Source of the DNA: RUG11894 sp964344335
Lineage (GTDB): Bacteria; Bacillota; Clostridia; Peptostreptococcales; Anaerovoracaceae
DNA length: 64,000 nucleotides
Assembly: GCA_964344335.1 (NCBI GenBank)
Contig: CAYFMW010000001.1
Coordinates: 65,464-129,463 of the forward strand
Direction: 5' to 3'
Made by a program: the position numbers and the translations under genes. Below the pieces are notes generated by a model. That model was not told the origin of the DNA and did not search any database. It saw only the letters and a program-made list of their open reading frames with translations. How positions within the stretch are numbered: the first letter of the stretch is position 1; each line of letters starts with the position of its first letter. Shown here one piece after another: positions 1-8,672 of the stretch.

Positions 1-1
1 T

Positions 2-271
2 GTGCGCGCCAACTGGAGGCCGTGGGAAGAGGATTTTGCGAAGATTCCGGCGCTTGTTAAGGCTCTGCTAGGCGAAGAGCAAGAAGAAGAAAAGGCCCCC
101 GAAATCGCGGGTGTTAAATACAGATGCGGCGCCTGCGGATATATCTACGACCCCGCCATGGGCGACCCAGGAAGCGGAATTCCCGCCGGCACGAGCTTCG
201 AGGATCTTCCGGATAGCTGGAAGTGCCCGATATGCATGATGTCGAAAGCTGTTTTTAAAAAAGTGGAATAA
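2..271 (+). CDS. Rubredoxin domain, C-terminal end of a gene cut by the window edge
   Basis: The frame is open from the first bases, so the true start probably lies upstream. Residues about 38-89 form a rubredoxin fold: a CGACGY iron knuckle at about 42-47 and a second knuckle, CPIC, after DSWK near 75-78. These four Cys ligate one iron and carry single electrons. The second knuckle is followed by MM where most rubredoxins have Gly. The first 37 residues are an acidic, Glu-rich linker preceded by a Trp-containing helix, as in flavoproteins with a rubredoxin module fused at the C-terminus. The upstream partner cannot be seen. Only the domain identity is secure. Confidence 0.8.
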   Translation: MRANWRPWEEDFAKIPALVKALLGEEQEEEKAPEIAGVKYRCGACGYIYDPAMGDPGSGIPAGTSFEDLPDSWKCPICMMSKAVFKKVE

Positions 272-298
272 AATATTTTAGTTAAGAAAGGCCATAAA

Positions 299-1690
299 AT
301 GACGGAACTTAGACTTATTTTTAAGGATCCGGCCGCGTATGCCGATAAAAAGCTCGAGGTCTGCGGCTGGATAAGAAACAACCGCAGCTCGAATAAGTTC
401 GGCTTCATCGAGCTCAACGACGGAACCTACTTCAAGTCGGTTCAGATAGTCTACGAGGAGGATAATCTCTCGAACTTTACCGAAGTGAGCCACCTGCCGC
501 TTGCGGCGGCTCTTTCTGTGGAAGGTACGCTGGTGCTTACGCCGGGTGCAAAGCAGCCCTTCGAGATTAAGGCGAGCAGCGTAAAAGTAGAGGCGCCCTC
601 CGATGTGGACTATCCCATACAGAACAAGCGCCATAGCCTGGAGTTTCTGCGGACTCAGGCGCATCTGCGTCCCCGCACCAACACCTTCTCCGCGGTCTTT
701 CGCTTGAGGAGCGTCTGCTCCTATGCAATTCACAAGTTCTTTCAGGAGAAGGGTTATGTCTATGTGCATACACCGATAATAACTTCCAGCGACTGCGAGG
801 GCGCGGGCGAGATGTTCCAGGTGACCACCCTCGATATAGAGAACCCGCCAAGGAAAAAAGACGGAAGCATCGATTACAACGAAGATTTCTTCGGAAAGCC
901 CGTATATCTTACGGTTTCCGGACAGCTTCAGGTAGAGCCCTTTGCGCTGGCATTCAAGAATACCTACACTTTCGGGCCGACCTTCAGGGCGGAGAATTCC
1001 AACACCGCCCGCCACGCCTCGGAGTTTTGGATGATGGAGCCAGAGATCGCCTTTATGGAGCTTCCGGGCATGATGGACCTCATAGAAGAGATGATTAAAT
1101 ACATCATCAACTATGTCCTTGAGCACTGCCCGGAGGAGATGAACTTCTTCAACAGCTTCGTCGACAAGGGACTTTTAGCGAGGCTCGACAATGTCGTCAA
1201 CAACGATTTTGAAAGGCTCAGCTATACGGATGCGATAGAGATACTCAAAAAGGCGGACAAGAAATTCGAGTATCCCGTAACGGGCTGGGGCATGGACCTG
1301 CAGTCGGAACACGAGAGATATATCACGGAGCAGGTATTCGGAAAGCCCGTGTTCTTAACCGACTATCCCGCAAAGATTAAGGCCTTCTACATGAGACTCA
1401 ACGACGACGGCAAGACCGTTGCTGCCTGCGATCTGCTGGTCCCGGGTGTGGGAGAGATAGTGGGGGGTTCACAGAGGGAGGAGCGCAAGGATGTGCTCGA
1501 GGAGAAGATTAAAGCTCTGGGTATGGATATCGAAAACTACGATTGGTACCTGGAGATACGCAAATACGGCGGCGCGAAGCATTCCGGTTTCGGATTGGGA
1601 TTTGAGCGCATGATAATGTACCTGACGGGCATGAGCAATATACGCGATGTGCTGCCCTTCGCAAGAACCCCTCGCAGCGCGGAGTTCTAA
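299..1690 (+). CDS. asnS: Asparaginyl-tRNA synthetase
   Basis: This class II aminoacyl-tRNA synthetase charges tRNA(Asn) with asparagine in the cytoplasm. At 463 aa it has the normal length. Residues 1-115 are an OB-fold anticodon-binding domain and the rest is the catalytic core. Motif 2 (FRAENSNTARHASEF) lies near 228-243 and motif 3 (GFGLGFERM) near 430. The ATG is preceded by AAGAAAGG at a usable spacing. A short AAGCT/AGCTT hairpin begins at the stop codon (1689-1704) and is followed by a T-rich stretch, so it may be a weak terminator. No T-box leader is seen upstream. Confidence 0.97.
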   Translation: MTELRLIFKDPAAYADKKLEVCGWIRNNRSSNKFGFIELNDGTYFKSVQIVYEEDNLSNFTEVSHLPLAAALSVEGTLVLTPGAKQPFEIKASSVKVEAPSDVDYPIQNKRHSLEFLRTQAHLRPRTNTFSAVFRLRSVCSYAIHKFFQEKGYVYVHTPIITSSDCEGAGEMFQVTTLDIENPPRKKDGSIDYNEDFFGKPVYLTVSGQLQVEPFALAFKNTYTFGPTFRAENSNTARHASEFWMMEPEIAFMELPGMMDLIEEMIKYIINYVLEHCPEEMNFFNSFVDKGLLARLDNVVNNDFERLSYTDAIEILKKADKKFEYPVTGWGMDLQSEHERYITEQVFGKPVFLTDYPAKIKAFYMRLNDDGKTVAACDLLVPGVGEIVGGSQREERKDVLEEKIKALGMDIENYDWYLEIRKYGGAKHSGFGLGFERMIMYLTGMSNIRDVLPFARTPRSAEF

Positions 1691-1780
1691 GCTTTACGCA
1701 GCTTCGTATTTTTGATATACTTAAGCTTGCCGTTTTTTATAGCCTCAGAATCGAAATTGAATATGGAGGATTTTTGAAAT

Positions 1781-3706
1781 ATGAAAGAATACACCGGTAA
1801 TAATGTCAGAAATATAGCTCTGATCGGCCATGCGAGCACTGGGAAGACGACCTTTATTGAGGCCTGTCTGCTTGCGACGGGCGTGATAAACAGGATAGGC
1901 CGCGTCGAGGACGGCAATACCGTGTCCGACTTCGATAAGATGGAAGCCGAAAAAGGTTATTCCATTTCCCTTTCCCTGGTTCCTGTAGAATACAAAAATA
2001 CTAAGATCAACTTCCTGGATACTCCTGGTGTATTCGATTTTGTCGGCGAAGTTAAGAGCGCTCTGCGGGCTGCGGAAGCTGCCGCAATCTTCGTGGATGC
2101 TTCATCGGGCATCGAGGTCGGAACCGAAAAAGCTTGGAATTACTGCGAGGAGATGAATGTCCCCAGATTCTTTATCATCAACAAGATAGATAAGGAAAAT
2201 GTGAACATGGACGAAGTTATAGCCGCTCTTAAGGATAAGTTCGGTACGGCGGTCGTTACGCTGGACGACAAGGATGCCTTGGACGAAGCGGTCGCTGCGA
2301 CGGATGACGAGCTGATGGAAAAGTACTTCGAGGGAGAGGGCTTTACCGAAGAGGAATTTAATAAAGGATTTGCGCTTGGAATAAGCAGCGGAGCAATCGT
2401 GCCGATGATGACCTGCTCGGCGCTCAGCGGAGAGGGAATCGAGGATGTGCTTGCCAACTGCGTCAAGTATGTCCCGGCGGCAGGCGGCGCGGTCGAAACC
2501 CTGGAAGGCGGAGAGTTGGCTTATGGCGCCGGTTCACCCGTTGCGTTCGTCTTTAAGACTATAGCCGATCCTTTCCTCGGAAAGATATCTCTTGCAAAGG
2601 TCATCAGAGGCGAGTTTGTACCTGCGATGAATATATATAACACCACGGCCGAGAGGGAGGAGAGGCTCGGGTCGATGTTCTTCCTTAGGGGCAAGACTCA
2701 GCTGGACTGCAACAAGGTCTCGCACGGCGATATAGTCGCGCTCGGCAAGCTGCAGTACACGCAGACCGGCGACACGCTCTGCGATAAGGCCAATCAGGTT
2801 AAGCTACCCCCGGTCGAGTTTGCACAGCCGACACTGTTTACGGCGATAGAGTCCAAGTCCAGAGGCGACGACGCCAAGCTGGGTATCGGAATCGGAAGGC
2901 TGAAGGAAGAGGACCCCTCGTTCTCGTTCGAGAGAAATCCGGAGACTCGTCAGTCGCTGCTGGGAACTCAGGGCGATATACAGACGGGAGTGCTCATTGC
3001 AAAGCTTAAGGAAAGATACGGTGCCGAGGCAGAGATTATCCCTCAGAAGGTCGCTTACAGAGAGACTATCAAGGGTACCTCGGATGTTCAGGGAAGGCAC
3101 AAGAAGCAGACGGGCGGCAGCGGACAGTTCGGAGATGTCTTCATCAAGTTCAGCCCCTCCGAGGAGGAGTTCGAGTTCGTGGACGAGACCGTCGGAGGAT
3201 GCGTACCCAAGCAGTTTATACCCGCTGTCGAAAAGGGTCTTCGCGAATGCATTGAGAAGGGTCCGCTCGCAGGCTGCAGATGCCAGAATATTAAGTGCGT
3301 ACTCTACTACGGTTCCTATCACTCGGTCGACTCCGACGAAATGTCGTTTAAGATTGCCGCAGCATTGGCTTTCAAGAAGGGCATTCAGGAAGCCAAGCCC
3401 TGCCTGCTCGAGCCGATTATGTATGTGGAAGTTACCGTTCCCGATGATTATACAGGCGATGTAATGGGAGACATGAACAAGCGCCGCGGCAGAATTTTGG
3501 GTATGGAACCCCTGCGTAGCGGGGGGCAGAAGCTGCTCGCCGAAGCACCTCAGGCGGAACTCTTTACCTACGCGAACGATCTTCGCGCGATGACCCAGGC
3601 CCGCGGTTCCTTCACCATGCGCTTTGAGCGCTACGAGGAGGTTCCCGGACAGCTCGCTCAAAAGATAATCGAGGACCACCTCGCCGAGGAAGAGAGCGGA
3701 AACTAA
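1781..3706 (+). CDS. Elongation factor G paralogue (EF-G2-like GTPase)
   Basis: A translational GTPase with the domain order of EF-G: G domain, domain II, and domains III-V. At 641 aa it is shorter than canonical EF-G (about 690). The G1 loop is GHASTGKT at 16-23, G3 is DTPG near 79, and G4 is NKID near 133. The switch I region reads EKGYSI where canonical EF-G has ERGITI. That marks it as the second, divergent EF-G type found in many Firmicutes and not the main translocase. It stands alone between asnS and a bidirectional terminator. Its exact role (translocation, recycling or stress) cannot be told from sequence. Confidence 0.9.
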   Translation: MKEYTGNNVRNIALIGHASTGKTTFIEACLLATGVINRIGRVEDGNTVSDFDKMEAEKGYSISLSLVPVEYKNTKINFLDTPGVFDFVGEVKSALRAAEAAAIFVDASSGIEVGTEKAWNYCEEMNVPRFFIINKIDKENVNMDEVIAALKDKFGTAVVTLDDKDALDEAVAATDDELMEKYFEGEGFTEEEFNKGFALGISSGAIVPMMTCSALSGEGIEDVLANCVKYVPAAGGAVETLEGGELAYGAGSPVAFVFKTIADPFLGKISLAKVIRGEFVPAMNIYNTTAEREERLGSMFFLRGKTQLDCNKVSHGDIVALGKLQYTQTGDTLCDKANQVKLPPVEFAQPTLFTAIESKSRGDDAKLGIGIGRLKEEDPSFSFERNPETRQSLLGTQGDIQTGVLIAKLKERYGAEAEIIPQKVAYRETIKGTSDVQGRHKKQTGGSGQFGDVFIKFSPSEEEFEFVDETVGGCVPKQFIPAVEKGLRECIEKGPLAGCRCQNIKCVLYYGSYHSVDSDEMSFKIAAALAFKKGIQEAKPCLLEPIMYVEVTVPDDYTGDVMGDMNKRRGRILGMEPLRSGGQKLLAEAPQAELFTYANDLRAMTQARGSFTMRFERYEEVPGQLAQKIIEDHLAEEESGN

Positions 3707-3743
3707 AAAGCCGGCAGGGATGCCGTAATATTATCAAGATAAG

Positions 3744-3769
3744 AAAAGCTGCGGGGCCCCGCAGCTTTT
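3744..3769. terminator. Bidirectional rho-independent terminator
   Basis: A 26-bp perfect palindrome, AAAAGCTGCGGGG followed directly by its reverse complement, sits between two convergent genes. It ends in T-runs on both strands, so it should stop both the EF-G-like gene and the AEC transporter gene. Confidence 0.9.
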
Positions 3770-3802
3770 TGATTTTAAATTTCGGAAAAACTCATCCTGA
3801 GT

Positions 3803-4729
3803 TTAAATAAGTGTATATAAATATATCATCGCCGGTATGGTGGCTAGCGAGATCAGGGTCGAAATTGCGAAGATCCCCGATGAGTAGGAGGCGTTCTTTC
3901 TGTGCTCGACGGCAAATACGGTTATCATAACCGCTACCGGACAGGCGGATGCCGTAAAGGCTGTAAGAGCGACAATTTCCGGGGTATTGATTAGGCGGAT
4001 AAAGGGTATCAATGTCAGCGGCATCACTATAAGACGCAGCGCGCAGACCAAATATACCCGCTTGTTTTTAAGCACTTCTACAATATTGCTGCGGGCGATT
4101 ATGCTGCCCGCGACTATCATGGATATAGGGGTGGTGCAGCTTCCGACGGCGGAAATGGGAGACGCGATAATCTGCGGCACATCGATGCGCAGGAGATAAA
4201 TTACAATTCCTAATGCAATGCAGATTATATTCGGGCTGAGCAAAGCCTTGCGTACCCCTTTTAGATTCATATTTCCGCTCATAAGCATAACACCGTGGGT
4301 CCAGATGAGTATGTTGAATATGATTATTATTCCGGACAGATAGATTATCGCTTCGGTGCCGAATATTGCATTCACCAGCGGAATGCCCATAAAAGATACA
4401 TTTCCGTATATTACAGATAATTGTTCTATCTGAGCATCGGGGTTGGAGCGGGATTTTATCGCAATCTTTGCAATCAGGATTCCTACTATATGTATGAATA
4501 GGCCCAGGGCGAGACTGTGCAACATACCCTTAGTGCGGCTCGGGTCATATTTTGTGAAGTAACCGGCAAGCAGTGTCATCGGCAAAAAGATTTTAGTCAG
4601 CGCATTTGAAAGCACAGCTTCGGATTCTTTATTTAAAAAACCCAGCTTGTAGCTGCCGTAGCCAATCATGACTATTACGAGTATTTCTCCTACGGCTTTC
4701 GCTGCTATTATTGAAAGATCGCCGTTCAT
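3803..4729 (-). CDS. AEC family (auxin efflux carrier-like) transporter
   Basis: A 308-aa integral membrane protein with about ten hydrophobic segments. It begins with a short N-terminal region followed by VGEILVIVMIGYGSYKLGFL, the usual opening of AEC/MleP-type permeases. A central break of about 20 charged residues separates two five-helix bundles. Known members carry malate, other dicarboxylates or amino acid derivatives, but the substrate is not readable here. The gene lies next to citC and the methylaspartate operon, so a carboxylate substrate is plausible, as inference only. A good minus-strand promoter lies upstream and the 3' end shares the palindromic terminator. Confidence 0.88.
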   Translation of the reverse strand: MNGDLSIIAAKAVGEILVIVMIGYGSYKLGFLNKESEAVLSNALTKIFLPMTLLAGYFTKYDPSRTKGMLHSLALGLFIHIVGILIAKIAIKSRSNPDAQIEQLSVIYGNVSFMGIPLVNAIFGTEAIIYLSGIIIIFNILIWTHGVMLMSGNMNLKGVRKALLSPNIICIALGIVIYLLRIDVPQIIASPISAVGSCTTPISMIVAGSIIARSNIVEVLKNKRVYLVCALRLIVMPLTLIPFIRLINTPEIVALTAFTASACPVAVMITVFAVEHRKNASYSSGIFAISTLISLATIPAMIYLYTLI

Positions 4730-4761
4730 GTTTCCTCCGGTCTTTAAATTTCAACGCCCAC

Positions 4762-4790
4762 ATCATAATATAAAGGAGGCTTTTTTTCAA
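4762..4790 (-). promoter_or_regulatory. Sigma-A promoter of the AEC transporter gene
   Basis: On the minus strand there is TTGAAA, a 17-nt spacer and TATGAT, ending about 30 nt before the ATG. The position and spacing fit a housekeeping promoter. Confidence 0.6.
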
Positions 4791-4907
4791 TAGACGCGCG
4801 CTGTAACTGAATGTTTCTCCTGTTGCTGCGTCCAAGGGAGTAAAGCATTATCGCCTTTACCCGGGTGCTTGTGATACAATTATGCCGATATAATTTCGGA
4901 GGTTTGA

Positions 4908-5873
4908 ATGTACATAGAATATGAACGCCCCGTTCGCGGACGCAAGAAGGAAGAACTGAAGAAATTTCTAGCCTTGCAGAATCTCGATTTCGAGGAATCA
5001 GCGGATTTCACCCTAATCTTGCGGAATATGGATGGCGGGATAGCGGCGACGGCTTCCATGGAGGGGAATATCTTAAAGTGCATCGCGATTGCGGAGGACT
5101 ACAGAGGAGAGAACCTTACGGCAACGCTTCTTACCGAGATGCGGGGGGAAGCCTTCCGCAGAGGAATCGATAATCTCTTTATATATACCAAGCCCGAAAG
5201 TGTTCCCATGTTCAGGGAGGCGGGCTTCTTCGAAATTGCCCGCGCCGCCGGCGCCGCTATCATGGAAAGCACCAAGGACGGCGCGCGCAACTACGCAAAA
5301 AGCCTCGCCGAGCCCGCGCCTTGCGGCCCGGGCGGCACAGCCGGCCGGATAGGTGCCATAGTAATGAACGCAAATCCCTATACCATAGGTCACGATTATC
5401 TCGTGCAGAAGGCTCTTGAGCACTGCAGCCTGCTCCATATCTTTGTCGTATCCGAAGATAAGAGCTACTTCAGCTTTGAAGAGCGCATGCGCAGAGTAAA
5501 GCTCGCGAATGCGAAGCGAAGTGCCGTAAGGGTGCACGAGACCAAGCAATACATGATATCCTCGCTCACCTTTCCGACATATTTCATCAAGGATAAAGCC
5601 TCCGCCGAGGATGCGCGCTGCGAGCTCGATTTGGAAATTTTCTGCAATATCTTCGCAGAGGAGATGAATATAGATATGCGCTTTGTCGGAACGGAGCCTC
5701 TGGATCCCGTCACCGCAAGGTATAACGAGCTCATGAAGATGCGCCTGCCCTCCTGCGGCATGGAACTTGTTGAGATTCCTCGTCTGGAGAAGGACGGCGA
5801 AATCGTAAGCGCCACGAAAGTCCGGGAGCGCATCAAAAGAGGCGAGGAAGAAAATTTCAGCTTTAAATTTTAA
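4908..5873 (+). CDS. citC: [Citrate (pro-3S)-lyase] ligase / citramalate lyase ligase
   Basis: CitC acetylates the thiol of the phosphoribosyl-dephospho-CoA group on CitD, using acetate and ATP, and so switches the lyase on. The 321 aa have the family's two parts. An N-terminal GNAT-like domain (about 1-130) includes the AIAEDYRGENLTATLL acetyl-CoA-type loop. A C-terminal nucleotidyltransferase domain starts at IGAIVMNANPYTIGHDYLV, where TIGH is the HxGH-type ATP site. The start is set by CGGAGG 6 nt upstream. The gene is convergent with mal and far from citDEF (29-33 kb). That placement supports a citramalate lyase serving the methylaspartate pathway. CitG and CitX are not in the window. Confidence 0.92.
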   Translation: MYIEYERPVRGRKKEELKKFLALQNLDFEESADFTLILRNMDGGIAATASMEGNILKCIAIAEDYRGENLTATLLTEMRGEAFRRGIDNLFIYTKPESVPMFREAGFFEIARAAGAAIMESTKDGARNYAKSLAEPAPCGPGGTAGRIGAIVMNANPYTIGHDYLVQKALEHCSLLHIFVVSEDKSYFSFEERMRRVKLANAKRSAVRVHETKQYMISSLTFPTYFIKDKASAEDARCELDLEIFCNIFAEEMNIDMRFVGTEPLDPVTARYNELMKMRLPSCGMELVEIPRLEKDGEIVSATKVRERIKRGEEENFSFKF

Positions 5874-5877
5874 GATA

Positions 5878-5907
5878 AAGCCGGCGGCGCATACGCGCCA
5901 CCGGCTT
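5878..5907. terminator. Terminator between convergent citC and mal
   Basis: An inverted repeat of 13 nt per arm, AAGCCGGCGGCGC against GCGCCACCGGCTT, has one mismatch and a 4-nt loop. It lies 4 nt after the citC stop and 22 nt after the mal stop on the other strand. Flanking A/T tracts suit termination in both directions. Confidence 0.8.
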
Positions 5908-5929
5908 CACTTTATACCGCTTTGTTATA

Positions 5930-7174
5930 TTACTTCCTTGCTTTTCTCAGAGCGATAATTCTCTGCATTTCGTTGTTGGCTATCATAAAGCCTTCGTCGA
6001 CACCCATGCCGGGCTTTGCAAGAATCTGATCGGGCTGAGTCGCCATCGCGCACTGTGCGCAAACTTGAGCCGAGCGATCCGTTTCGTTGCAGGTGCCTCC
6101 AAGATAGGCGCCGACTCCCTTTTCCTTGCAGTAGAGCACGGCTTCTATCGAATTGCTTATGCTTCCCAGATCCGGGGTCTTAATCTGAATCATGTGACCG
6201 GCGCGATTATCCGCGAAGTACTTGATGTCCTCGAGGGTATTGCACCATTCGTCGGCCACAAGTTCGACTTCGATGCCTCTGCGGTCGAGCTCCTCGGTCA
6301 GACCCGCAAGCGCTATCATCTGAGCTTCTCTGTCCGTGTCGCAGTCCATGGGGCCCTCTATACGCAGACGGAAAGGCTTTGCGACTTCCGCGAGCTTTGC
6401 AAGATAATCCGCCATGGCTTCGTAATTAGTGTTTCCGAAGGCTGCGCCGATGGTTCCGTAGACATCGATGTGGAAGATAGGATTGTAATCCTCGCACTGT
6501 CTGTCTTTGAGCACCCTGTCCCTGAGCCAGGCGACATACTTTTCGAGAACTTCTCCCTTTTCGCCGAGCTTTTCGAGGTTGTTTATAAGGGCGTGCGGCA
6601 GGACATCGGCCTGCTTTATAATCATCTTGTCGGCGTTGGTGTAGCGATCGTCGCCGGACTGACAGAATATATGTATGGGCTCTTCGCTCACTTCGCAGCC
6701 GTATTCGTCGGCAACCACCTCGCACATCATGCGATGGCTCGCCTTAGCGACGGCATCGAGCAGGGCCTGAGAAACACCGTAGCGGATTGCAGTGTGGAGC
6801 TTCTTTCCGTTCACTGTCAATTCCTCCAGCTTTTCCGCGAGCTCCTTAAAGGAATCGGCCTTTTTTCCTACGAGCTTGGGCTTTATATGCTCCTCAATTA
6901 CGGGGATAAAGTCGTCCGCAAGGAACAGCGGGTCTCTTCCGCCTGCGCCCGAATACTGCACTGCAGCGCAGTCGCCGTAGGCTACTTGACCGTCTTCGAG
7001 AACTATCATAACGGAGATGGATTCTCCGGGCATGCGAACGGAGCTGAAGCCCTGCGTGGCCGGCTCTCCCTGATAGAACATGCCGTCGGGCTTTGCGCCC
7101 TTCTTTATGGCTCTCTGGTCGTCAAAGTAAAACCCTGTGCGTCCCTTAGAACAAACAACATCGATAATTTTCAT
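5930..7174 (-). CDS. mal: Methylaspartate ammonia-lyase
   Basis: This enolase-superfamily enzyme (EC 4.3.1.2) removes ammonia from (2S,3S)-3-methylaspartate to give mesaconate. The 414 aa match the family length of about 413. The C-terminal barrel contains IQIKTPDLGSI, whose Lys is the catalytic base of the family, and HIFCQSGDD, which supplies the partner His. The metal-binding acidic residues appear in MDCDTD and VADEW. It is the last gene of the glmS-mutL-glmE-mal operon. GGAGGAG lies about 8 nt before the ATG and a terminator follows. Confidence 0.97.
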   Translation of the reverse strand: MKIIDVVCSKGRTGFYFDDQRAIKKGAKPDGMFYQGEPATQGFSSVRMPGESISVMIVLEDGQVAYGDCAAVQYSGAGGRDPLFLADDFIPVIEEHIKPKLVGKKADSFKELAEKLEELTVNGKKLHTAIRYGVSQALLDAVAKASHRMMCEVVADEYGCEVSEEPIHIFCQSGDDRYTNADKMIIKQADVLPHALINNLEKLGEKGEVLEKYVAWLRDRVLKDRQCEDYNPIFHIDVYGTIGAAFGNTNYEAMADYLAKLAEVAKPFRLRIEGPMDCDTDREAQMIALAGLTEELDRRGIEVELVADEWCNTLEDIKYFADNRAGHMIQIKTPDLGSISNSIEAVLYCKEKGVGAYLGGTCNETDRSAQVCAQCAMATQPDQILAKPGMGVDEGFMIANNEMQRIIALRKARK

Positions 7175-7220
7175 ATTTTCCGTCTCCTCCTGTAAGTTAA
7201 ATTTATATTGTTGATACCCC

Positions 7221-8672
7221 TTACTTTTTCGGGCGACCCACGAGTCTGCCCTTGCTTATCGCATACACATCGTCGATGACCATCTGGAAGGAAGCCTCGC
7301 GCCTCTCCGACTTGGCCCTCTCCTCGATCTTGCCCCTGTGGAAATCCCTAAGATCCTTGCTGAAGGGGAGATTTCCGAGTGCCAGTATGCGGATGGCACC
7401 GTAGTTGTCCCTCGCGGGAAGCATCTTGCCCGCATTGATTTTGCAAGGAGCAAAGGGGACATCCAGAATTCCCGCCTCGACAGCTCTGCAGGCTCCGAGG
7501 GCGATATCTCCTTCGCCCAACTCGAAGCACTTATCCATTATGCTGCGGGTCTCTGCACGGATAATCTCCTTTTCGGCCTCGAGATCTTCGGACGCGAATT
7601 CCTGATCCTGCAGCATGGAGAGAACCTGCTTCGTGCAGCGAATTCCCGCAGCGTTGGCTTCCTTCGTGGGTATGCCCGCAGCCTCGTGCGGAGTCTTGAC
7701 GATAACCTTCGTGGCTTTGGAGAGTGCCGCTGCGGCGCTTCCCCAGGCGATTACGCCGAAAGCCTTCGCCTCGTCCTGCGGAAAGCCCCCCATCCACTGA
7801 TGGAATACGCTGGTTACGACGGCGTCCTCGTAGCCGCCCTTCAGAAGATACTCGCTCGTGAGTTCTTCCAGAGTCCTTATAGCCGCCACATCCTGAACCA
7901 GATTACCGCCCTGTCCGTATCCGACGGTTATGTTCTTAACCCCCTGCTCCGCAGCAAGCAGCGCCTCGATTATCGCGACTGCATGAGATATGCAGGGCGG
8001 CACCAGGGTGCCGGTCAGAGGCCCGTAGGGCTCCCTGTTTATCGAGATTCCCGCTTCCTCGTAGAGTCCTGTGAGTCTATCGACATACTGCCAGTCGCGT
8101 ATCGTTCTTTCCATCGGGACATTCTTCGTGTAGGGTAGGTTATACGAGATTCCGCCTCCCTCGTAGCTCGTGAATCCGCCCGCATAGGTCACCTCCGCAA
8201 GCAGCCTCGCGTCGGGTGTGCCGTGGCGAACCTGAACCGGCGTATGCAGCGCTTCGATTACCCTTCTGCAGGCGTGCACGCCGTGGTTGACCGCAGGAAA
8301 GCCGTTGAGCATCGAGCGTCCCTCGTGCTGGGATACCTTGATACCGTTTTCCGCTTCCTCGTAGCGATTTTGGCGGGTATAGCTGTCTATCGTCGTGGGG
8401 AGAAGATCGGCCTCTCCCGCATCCTGCAGGTGCTGCAGCAGTTCTATGTGAGCCGGCACCAGCGCCACGCCCGCGCGGGGTTGCGCAAGAGTCTGGCCTT
8501 CTTCCTTGGCCTTTACCAGTTTCTTGGAGAACTTCCTCTCTTCGGGCATGTTCTCGTGGTACTTTACAGCCTCGTCGAAATCCACATCCTTGCCTGTGGG
8601 CCAGCTCGTGAGTACCTCGGCTCTCATCTTTTGAAAATCATCAAGAGGGATTTTCCTGTTTTGCATATCCAT
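7221..8672 (-). CDS. glmE: Glutamate mutase (methylaspartate mutase) epsilon subunit
   Basis: GlmE is the catalytic TIM-barrel half of adenosylcobalamin-dependent glutamate mutase (EC 5.4.99.1). It converts L-glutamate to (2S,3S)-3-methylaspartate by a radical carbon shift. The 483 aa equal the family length and the sequence runs collinear with family members from KMRAEVLTSWPTGKDVD to the C-terminus. Its start lies inside the last codons of mutL (32-bp overlap). Two in-frame ATGs are possible, 8672 and 8666. AAGGAAG abuts the first, so the second has the better spacing. Overlap with mutL suggests coupled translation of mutase and reactivase. Confidence 0.97.
   Translation of the reverse strand: MDMQNRKIPLDDFQKMRAEVLTSWPTGKDVDFDEAVKYHENMPEERKFSKKLVKAKEEGQTLAQPRAGVALVPAHIELLQHLQDAGEADLLPTTIDSYTRQNRYEEAENGIKVSQHEGRSMLNGFPAVNHGVHACRRVIEALHTPVQVRHGTPDARLLAEVTYAGGFTSYEGGGISYNLPYTKNVPMERTIRDWQYVDRLTGLYEEAGISINREPYGPLTGTLVPPCISHAVAIIEALLAAEQGVKNITVGYGQGGNLVQDVAAIRTLEELTSEYLLKGGYEDAVVTSVFHQWMGGFPQDEAKAFGVIAWGSAAAALSKATKVIVKTPHEAAGIPTKEANAAGIRCTKQVLSMLQDQEFASEDLEAEKEIIRAETRSIMDKCFELGEGDIALGACRAVEAGILDVPFAPCKINAGKMLPARDNYGAIRILALGNLPFSKDLRDFHRGKIEERAKSERREASFQMVIDDVYAISKGRLVGRPKK

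Noticed and set aside
2804..3679. Long open frame antisense to the EF-G-like gene
   Set aside because: It is a shadow of a well-supported GTPase gene, with no RBS and no motif.
6065..7195. Long open frame antisense to mal
   Set aside because: It mirrors a strong methylaspartate ammonia-lyase gene and has no recognisable motifs or ribosome binding site. The high G+C third positions of mal keep the opposite strand open.
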